From assembly GCA_002423465.1 (NCBI GenBank), contig DIWG01000066.1, forward strand, positions 975 to 64,974: a DNA stretch of 64,000 nt. Direction: 5' to 3'. The DNA comes from Syntrophaceae bacterium UBA6112 (lineage in GTDB: Bacteria; Desulfobacterota; Syntrophia; Syntrophales; UBA5619). Under the pieces are notes generated by a model that saw nothing but the letters and a program-made list of their open reading frames with translations, searched no databases and was not told the DNA's origin. Positions within the stretch are counted from its first letter, which is position 1, and each line of letters begins with the position of its first letter. A program made the translations under genes and the position numbers. Below, one piece after another: positions 58,978 through 64,000 of the stretch.

Positions 58978-59871
58978 ATGGAAGGAATCGAAATCGAGGG
59001 AAAAACCATCGATGATGCCATTGAAAAAGCGTGCGGCAGATTTCAGGTCCCCCGGGAAAAGCTCAACATCGAAATCATCATGGAGGGAACCCACGGCTTT
59101 CTCGGTCTGGGGGCAAAGAAGGCCCGAATCCGGGCGGGACTCCTTTCCATCGACATGGAAATCGACGCCGTCTTCTCCCGGTCGGAGACGCAGGCCTCTG
59201 CACGGAGGGAACGGTGTGACGCTGCGGTCCCGCAACAGAACATCACCGGCAACACCGTAACGTTGACCACACCGGCCCCGAAAGCGCGCCAGGCGGCTCG
59301 CCCCGTCGTGACACGCCCGAAAGCGAAGGCGACGCCAACCGCGGAACATAGGATTGCCGCGAAACCGCATCCCATAACCGCTGTTGTCGAAGACGGCGAA
59401 CCGGCCGCGGAGAGGGCTCGACGGCTCCTCGAAGGTCTCCTGTCCCGAATGCAGATTGCATCACCGGTTTCCGTGGAGGAGACGGAGGAGGTGATCGTCC
59501 TGAACGTTCAGGGAGACGGCAGCGGACTGCTCATCGGGAAACGGGGTCAGAACCTCGACGCCCTTCAGTATATCTTGAACAAGGCGATCCATCACACCGC
59601 GAATGGCCACAAAATGATCGTCATCGACACGGAGGACTACCGGAAACGGCGGGAAGAATCGCTCGTCGCCCTCGCGTTGCGACTCGGCGAAAAGGTCAAG
59701 AAGACGAAAAAACCGGTGACGGTTGGCCACATGAACGCTCACGACCGCCGCATCATCCACGTGGCCATTCAAAGCGATGAAACCCTGACGACCAAGAGCC
59801 GCGGCGAGGGCGAATATCGGAAGATCGTGATCCTTCCGGCACGGTGTGCGCCGGACCAGGCCGGCGTCTGA
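58978..59871 (+). CDS. jag: Jag/KhpB RNA-binding protein
   Basis: 297 residues. The N-terminal Jag_N domain (EIEGKTIDDAIEKACGRF, TKGFLGLG-like HGFLGLGAKKARI) is followed by an alanine/proline-rich linker, a KH domain (NVQGDGSGLLIGKRGQNLDALQ) and an R3H domain (RKRREESLVALALRLGEKV, MNAHDRRIIHVAI). It binds RNA and is coupled to yidC in many bacteria. It lies 13 bases after yidC. Confidence 0.93.
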   Translation: MEGIEIEGKTIDDAIEKACGRFQVPREKLNIEIIMEGTHGFLGLGAKKARIRAGLLSIDMEIDAVFSRSETQASARRERCDAAVPQQNITGNTVTLTTPAPKARQAARPVVTRPKAKATPTAEHRIAAKPHPITAVVEDGEPAAERARRLLEGLLSRMQIASPVSVEETEEVIVLNVQGDGSGLLIGKRGQNLDALQYILNKAIHHTANGHKMIVIDTEDYRKRREESLVALALRLGEKVKKTKKPVTVGHMNAHDRRIIHVAIQSDETLTTKSRGEGEYRKIVILPARCAPDQAGV

Positions 59872-59971
59872 CAGCAAGCACACCATCATCCAGGGTGTGC
59901 AGTGCAGGAACGGCAACGATGGATCATTCCACCGGATGGCGGCAACCCGACCAGGGGAAGGGCCGGATACC

Positions 59972-61354
59972 ATGATCTTCAGGGACACCATCGCAGCCAT
60001 CGCCACCCCTCCGGGAATCGGGGGGATCGGCGTGATCCGCGTCAGCGGGCCGGCGGCGGAAGGAATTGCCCGGCGGCTTTTCCGTCCCTCCCTCCCCGGA
60101 AATTTCCTTTCCCATCACCTCTATCATGGCGAGATCATCTCCCCGGGGACGGGCGTCATCCTCGACGAGGTTCTCATCGCTTTTCTCAGGGGACACCGCT
60201 CATACACCGGCGAAGATACGCTGGAGATCAACTGTCACGGCGGGCCTCTCGTCCTCCGCACCGTTCTTGAAGAGCTGCTGCGGGCCGGGGCGCGTCCGGC
60301 CGAACGGGGCGAGTTCACGAAGCGTGCCTACTTGAACGACCGCCTCGACCTGGCCCAGGCGGAAGCCGTCCTCGATATCATCACCGCACAGACGAGACCC
60401 GGGCTTGCCGCTGCAGTCGGCCGCCTGAAGGGAAACCTCTCCGGACGGATCGAGGCGATCCGCAGCGAGATCATTGACCTGATTGCCGGAATCGAGGCAG
60501 CCATCGACTTCTCCGAGGATGACGGTATCGAGGAGACATCCGGCAACTCCCTTTACCATATTCAGGAAATCATCGCCGGGATTACCGACCTCGCCGCGAC
60601 GTATCATCAGGGGCGGATCTATCGGGAAGGGGTCGGCGTTGTGATCGCCGGACGCCCGAACGTCGGAAAATCCTCCCTCTTGAACCGGCTCTTGGGCGAG
60701 AAACGGGCCATCGTCACTTCAACTCCGGGAACGACCAGAGATTTCATTGAAGAGACTGTCGATCTGAGGGGGATCCCCGTCCGCCTGACCGACACGGCCG
60801 GGCTTCATCCCGCGGAAAACGCGGTCGAGAAAGAGGGAATCGACCTCGCCTGGGAACGCCTGGAAAAGGCCGATGCGGTTCTGCTCCTCCTTGATGGAAG
60901 TGCGAATCTGACGACGGACGACCGGGATATTCTTTTGAAAATGATGGCAAAACCGAGGCTTCTGGTCCTCAACAAATCCGACCTGCCGGCGCGCCTCGAC
61001 GAAGAATCGCTGAAAGAGCTCCTTCCGGAGGGAGAGACCCAGACCATCCGGATCTCGGCGAAATACGGGGACGGGATCGAACGCCTCACCGCGGCGCTCC
61101 ACGACCTCGTCTTCGCGACGCCGGTAGAGGAAGCGCCGGGAGTGATGATTGCCCATCTCCATCATAAAATTGCGCTCGAAAAGGCGGCGGAGGGACTCGT
61201 CCGCGCCCGTGACGGCCTTTTGGACGGCTTACACGCAGAACTTGTCGCCGTGGAGCTCCGCGAGGCTCTCGACGCCCTGGGGGAGATCACAGGCCGAACG
61301 ATGCCGGAGGAGATCCTGGAACGAATCTTCACGAACTTCTGCATCGGAAAGTAG
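59972..61354 (+). CDS. mnmE: tRNA modification GTPase MnmE
   Basis: 460 residues. Works with MnmG to add a carboxymethylaminomethyl group to wobble U34 of certain tRNAs. The N-terminal folate-binding domain (DTIAAIATPPGIGGIGVIRVSG), a helical region and an inserted G domain (GRPNVGKSSLLNRLLG, TSTPGTTRDFIEE, DTAGLHPA, LNKSDL) are intact. The C-terminus is CIGK, the catalytic CxGK motif. Start ATG 59972; the frame opens 42 codons earlier, overlapping jag. mnmG is not in the window. Confidence 0.96.
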   Translation: MIFRDTIAAIATPPGIGGIGVIRVSGPAAEGIARRLFRPSLPGNFLSHHLYHGEIISPGTGVILDEVLIAFLRGHRSYTGEDTLEINCHGGPLVLRTVLEELLRAGARPAERGEFTKRAYLNDRLDLAQAEAVLDIITAQTRPGLAAAVGRLKGNLSGRIEAIRSEIIDLIAGIEAAIDFSEDDGIEETSGNSLYHIQEIIAGITDLAATYHQGRIYREGVGVVIAGRPNVGKSSLLNRLLGEKRAIVTSTPGTTRDFIEETVDLRGIPVRLTDTAGLHPAENAVEKEGIDLAWERLEKADAVLLLLDGSANLTTDDRDILLKMMAKPRLLVLNKSDLPARLDEESLKELLPEGETQTIRISAKYGDGIERLTAALHDLVFATPVEEAPGVMIAHLHHKIALEKAAEGLVRARDGLLDGLHAELVAVELREALDALGEITGRTMPEEILERIFTNFCIGK

Positions 61355-61450
61355 AATTGAGACAAATATTCCCATACCGATTCACCGATTCGCGGCAAGG
61401 TTGACCCTTCCCTGCAGATCCGTTCCCCTTTTATGAACACGGTGAACCAT

Positions 61451-62374
61451 TCAAGAAGCTGCGCCCGTCAAAGCGGCGTACAGCTCCTCGTGGAGCGGAA
61501 CGGGGATCCCGAGGGCGCGCCCGGCGCGGACGGCGTAACCGATGAAGAGATCGACCTCTGTCCGCCTCCCCTTCTCGTAGTCCAACTGCATCGATGATTT
61601 TGTCTCATAGGGAAAGCGGGCAACCTTGACAAGGGCCGCCTCCACTTTGTCCGGGGGAAGCGCGATCCCCTTGGCCCCGGCCAGGCGCCCGATCTCCTCC
61701 ATCAGCCCCTTGACCATCGCCTTTCCCTTCTCATCCGCCATAACCGCCCCGAATGGCTTCGCCATGAGCGATGTCACGCCGGCCATCGGGCTGACAAAGA
61801 GGTATTTCGTCCAGAGGTGAACATCGATCCGGTCCGTCAGCTCCGCCTTGATTCCCGCATCCTTCAGGAGCACCTCCAATGGACGGTAGACCTCCGCTTT
61901 CCCGTCATCCGGACCGAAAAAGAGCTGACAGGTTCCCCCGACCTGGCGGACGACGCCTGGGGCCTCGATAAAAGAGGAGATGTAGACACAGCCGCTCAGG
62001 ACCACCCCCCGGGGGAGCGCGCCCCGCAGACGCTCGGCGATATCGACGCCATTCAGCAGGGGAAGGACGACCGTTTCTGGATGCAGAAGCGGGACAATTC
62101 CGGCAGCGACTTCACCCAGGGCGTATTCCTTCACGCAGACCAGAACGAGGTCACAGGATCCGGCCGCGGCGGGATCGTCCGTTGCCAGGTCGGGGGTGCG
62201 CCGAAATTCGCCTTCCGCCGTCCTGAGAAGCAGCCCTTCTTTGCGGATTGCCGCAAGGTGAGCGCCCCGCGCGATGAAAACGACCCTGTGTTCCGCTGAA
62301 CCGGCGTACTTTAGGGCGACCTTCCCCCCGAAATAACCGCCCACGCCCCCGAGTCCCACCACCGCAATCTTCAT
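61451..62374 (-). CDS. panE: 2-dehydropantoate 2-reductase
   Basis: 307 residues. NADPH-dependent reduction of ketopantoate in pantothenate and CoA synthesis. The N-terminal KIAVVGLGGVGGYFGGKVA Rossmann loop, VCVKEYALGEVA, LPLLNGVDI, the catalytic lysine region DVHLWTKYLFVSPMAGVTSLM and a C-terminal helical domain (SSMQLDYEKGRRTEVDLFIGY) are all present. The ATG at 62374 follows AAAGGGGGAG. It is convergent with mnmE. Confidence 0.92.
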   Translation of the reverse strand: MKIAVVGLGGVGGYFGGKVALKYAGSAEHRVVFIARGAHLAAIRKEGLLLRTAEGEFRRTPDLATDDPAAAGSCDLVLVCVKEYALGEVAAGIVPLLHPETVVLPLLNGVDIAERLRGALPRGVVLSGCVYISSFIEAPGVVRQVGGTCQLFFGPDDGKAEVYRPLEVLLKDAGIKAELTDRIDVHLWTKYLFVSPMAGVTSLMAKPFGAVMADEKGKAMVKGLMEEIGRLAGAKGIALPPDKVEAALVKVARFPYETKSSMQLDYEKGRRTEVDLFIGYAVRAGRALGIPVPLHEELYAALTGAAS

Positions 62375-62437
62375 GTTCTCCCCCTTTCCCGAAAGCTTGC
62401 TGATTGAAGATCCTCGTGAAAAACAACCCTCATGACA

Positions 62438-62887
62438 TCACCGATCTCCCGGAAACTCATCGGAAATAAAGCCGATCTGCCGCAGCAGTTTTAAAGTGGT
62501 TTTCGTGGGCGAGATGTTCCGAATCTCCGCCGGCGAAATCCAGCGGGCCTCGACGGCGTCATCGGCCGCCCTTACATCGCCGCTCACATAATCCGCAGAC
62601 ATATCGACGATCACATAGTGGAAACGGACACGCCCGTTTCCATCCCTTTCGAGGGAATCGCAGGTAAAAATGGGTGCCCCCGCGCGGATAACGATTCCCG
62701 TCTCCTCCCGGATTTCCCGTTCCGCACCCTGCTGGAGGGTTTCCCCGAGCTTCAGCCCTCCGCCCGGGATCGCCCAGAGCCCCCGGGCAGGCTCAACACC
62801 CCGCCGAACGAGGAGGACACAGCCGTCGCGGAAAACGACCGCCCCCACACCGACGCGGGGGTGGTCCGGATATTCACGATGGGACAT
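62438..62887 (-). CDS. NUDIX hydrolase
   Basis: 149 residues. The NUDIX box GGGLKLGETLQQGAEREIREETG, with the REx2EE metal ligands, is complete. VGAVVFRDGCVLLVRRG precedes it and SGDVRAADDAVEARWIS follows. The ADP-ribose-pyrophosphatase-like phrase RGLWAIPGGG suggests a general house-cleaning nucleotide phosphohydrolase; substrate not known. Start ATG 62887 after GGGAG. Confidence 0.88.
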   Translation of the reverse strand: MSHREYPDHPRVGVGAVVFRDGCVLLVRRGVEPARGLWAIPGGGLKLGETLQQGAEREIREETGIVIRAGAPIFTCDSLERDGNGRVRFHYVIVDMSADYVSGDVRAADDAVEARWISPAEIRNISPTKTTLKLLRQIGFISDEFPGDR

Positions 62888-62951
62888 CGATGTCACTCCC
62901 TTTCTCCGCAACCGCTGCCGTCCCCGTTCGAGTTGGGCTGCGGTTGATGGA

Positions 62952-62998
62952 TTGTCACCCCGAGGATTTTTGTCCTGAGCCCGTCAAAGGGTCGAAAG
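62952..62998. repeat. Possible dispersed repeat (REP-like)
   Basis: On the minus strand the phrase TTCGACCCTTTGACGGGCTC and its partner CCTCGGGGTGAC resemble a widespread intergenic repeat in environmental bacterial genomes. It lies between the NUDIX and NRDE genes. Only one clear copy is in the window, so this is tentative. Confidence 0.35.
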
Positions 62999-62999
62999 G

Positions 63000-63812
63000 T
63001 CATGGTTTGACAATCTCATCGTGACGACCCCTCTCTGTGCCGCTCTCCCCGATCCTGAATTCAAACCGCACGGTCATCCGCGGATCCGCGCTGCCGTTGA
63101 AGACACGCTCGACGAACGTCACGCCGCCCTTCCGGTCGATCAGCAGTACCGTCGAAGAACGGGTGCCGTAAACCGGGCTCTCGATGAAACGCGGGGAGAG
63201 AACCCTCTCCCATTCGATGCCCACCCCCGTGTCGGGCAGACGATCGTCCGGTGGCCGGGCCCGATCGGCCAGCAGACCGAAGAGCGTCTCCGGTGAAGGG
63301 CCTTGCTTTTCCAACAGGAGATCCGAGAGTGCCTTTTTCCCCCATTCGACCTTCGGCCAGGGGGTATCGAGAAAGCGGTTGCTCAGACCGTAGATTCCGG
63401 ATTTCAGACGTTCCCGGGCACCCCGCCGGTTCGAGAAATGGAAGAGGTCATCGGGGTCGCCGACGATCAAGTTGAAACCATTATAGCGACCGGCATCAGG
63501 TGCAATCCTCTGGAGATATTCCTCCGGAGCATCCCTGCCGCAGAGATAATCGCCGACCAGCGTTCCCCGAGACGGGGCCCCGATTTTCAGGGAGGACGGA
63601 TCACGGTAGTTCGTCAGAGTGGCCAGCCTTCCCATCCGGGTGATCCCGAGCCAAGTCCCCCCCTCCCGTAGATCCCTGCCCGCAAGCAGATCCGGCGCGT
63701 CCTCCCAGAAGGCGGCGGGCGCCGACGGTCTTTCATAGAACTCGTCCCGGTTCGCCGCAAGGACGAGCGGGAACTTCTGATGCATTTTCCAGGCGAACAG
63801 AATCAGGCACAT
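63000..63812 (-). CDS. NRDE/TANGO2 family protein
   Basis: 270 residues. The family begins with a conserved MCLILFAWKMHQKFPLVLAANRDEFYERPS, here intact, with the NRDE-type motif ANRDE. GRDLREGGTWLGITRMGRLATLTNYRD, SRGTLVGDYL and YGLSNRFLDTPWPKV follow. An N-terminal Cys supports an Ntn-hydrolase-like fold, but no activity is established. Its first ten bases overlap the end of the upstream sirtuin gene. Confidence 0.87.
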   Translation of the reverse strand: MCLILFAWKMHQKFPLVLAANRDEFYERPSAPAAFWEDAPDLLAGRDLREGGTWLGITRMGRLATLTNYRDPSSLKIGAPSRGTLVGDYLCGRDAPEEYLQRIAPDAGRYNGFNLIVGDPDDLFHFSNRRGARERLKSGIYGLSNRFLDTPWPKVEWGKKALSDLLLEKQGPSPETLFGLLADRARPPDDRLPDTGVGIEWERVLSPRFIESPVYGTRSSTVLLIDRKGGVTFVERVFNGSADPRMTVRFEFRIGESGTERGRHDEIVKP

Positions 63813-64000
63813 GATCCGGTGAGCCTCTGTCTGACTTCCTCCAATATCCGCCCCATTGCCTCCCCCGCGGGGGCGTTGAGAACAACGTCCGCCATTTTGT
63901 CCGCCGGGGTCGCACTCAGGTTGACAATCACGAGCCCGGCCCCCGCCTGTTTGGCATAGAACGGCATGTTGGCCGCAGGGTAAACGACCAGCGACGAGCC
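63803..64000 (-). CDS. Sir2-family protein, C-terminal 65 residues (cut by window edge)
   Basis: The minus frame entering at the right edge reads GSSLVVYPAANMPFYAKQAG, then GLVIVNLSATPADKMADVVL, and stops at 63803-63805. The GTS-like GSSLVVYPAA and the following IVN segment are the NAD-binding end of sirtuins. It is not the same protein as the 232-residue sirtuin at 40.7 kb. Zinc ligands and the N-terminus lie outside the window. The overlap with the NRDE gene suggests co-transcription. Confidence 0.8.
   Translation of the reverse strand, partial: GSSLVVYPAANMPFYAKQAGAGLVIVNLSATPADKMADVVLNAPAGEAMGRILEEVRQRLTGSCA

Noticed and set aside
1..64000. CRISPR arrays, tRNA or rRNA genes, prophage structural genes
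   Set aside because: No regularly spaced direct repeats, cloverleaf-like sequences, rRNA segments or phage structural proteins were seen on reading; a tRNA scan could still find one I missed.

Overview
The window is about 64 kb of bacterial chromosome with moderately high GC, dense genes and short operons. The gene content suggests a Gram-negative deltaproteobacterium in the broad sense (Desulfobacterota, possibly Syntrophales-like). This placement is inferred from gene order and protein style, not from a marker tree. Supporting points are RNase Y beside a YmdB-type phosphodiesterase, 6S RNA beside zapA, the MJ0042/DUF3426 protein, a TRAP carboxylate transporter, tandem HD-GYP signalling proteins, and a dispersed palindrome whose translation reads GTDLKSVP.

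Layout. 1-4.0 kb (minus strand): the N-terminal part of tyrS, ymdB, rny, 6S RNA, zapA and a ZapB-like coiled coil. 4.1-5.7 kb (plus): an NfeD protein and an SPFH/band-7 protein behind a good sigma70 promoter, closed by a strong hairpin. 5.7-9.4 kb: an accessory island unlike its surroundings. It holds a 76-residue orphan, a PHP plus P-loop ATPase of the TrlF-like defence type, and an overlapping 88-residue partner. Both ORF groups end against sequences that resemble integron attC sites, so the island may be a small cluster of gene cassettes without an integrase. 9.4-11.3 kb (minus): dusB and a GlmU-like nucleotidyltransferase lacking the acetyltransferase half. 11.5-17.0 kb (plus): purD-purH-purE-tsaC-pcnB, one probable operon. 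17.0-19.6 kb (minus): a zinc-ribbon/DUF3426 membrane protein, hpt and a YkgJ-like cysteine-cluster protein. 19.8-25.6 kb (plus): a fused B12-binding radical SAM/DUF2344 protein, rplU, rpmA, a cold-shock protein, obg and proB.

25.9-32.5 kb is a catabolic module: a DctPQM TRAP transporter, a uroporphyrinogen-decarboxylase-family protein and an SDR oxidoreductase on the minus strand, with a divergent ROK regulator across a 730-base AT-rich region that has an operator-like palindrome. 32.7-40.0 kb (minus) gathers DNA repair genes (ogt, uvrC, uvrB) with a GDT1-type cation exchanger, a four-S1-domain protein and 5-formyl-THF cyclo-ligase. 40.3-41.4 kb: a flavin-reductase-like PPOX protein and a sirtuin. 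41.6-44.5 kb: permease and ATPase of a ferric-iron-type ABC importer. 44.6-52.5 kb: a five-gene signalling operon (hybrid-length sensor kinase, CheY-like regulator, and three HD-GYP-type proteins of which one looks catalytically dead). 52.8-56.1 kb: a TIM-barrel sugar-phosphate isomerase-like protein, a ferric-type substrate-binding protein and a PfkB kinase.

56.4-61.4 kb (plus) is the classic rpmH-rnpA-yidD-yidC-jag-mnmE block, without dnaA next to it. 61.4-64 kb (minus): panE, a NUDIX hydrolase, a TANGO2/NRDE protein and the C-terminal end of a second sirtuin. No rRNA, tRNA, CRISPR array, intact transposase or phage structural gene was seen. Protein families were assigned by reading motifs; no database search was run.
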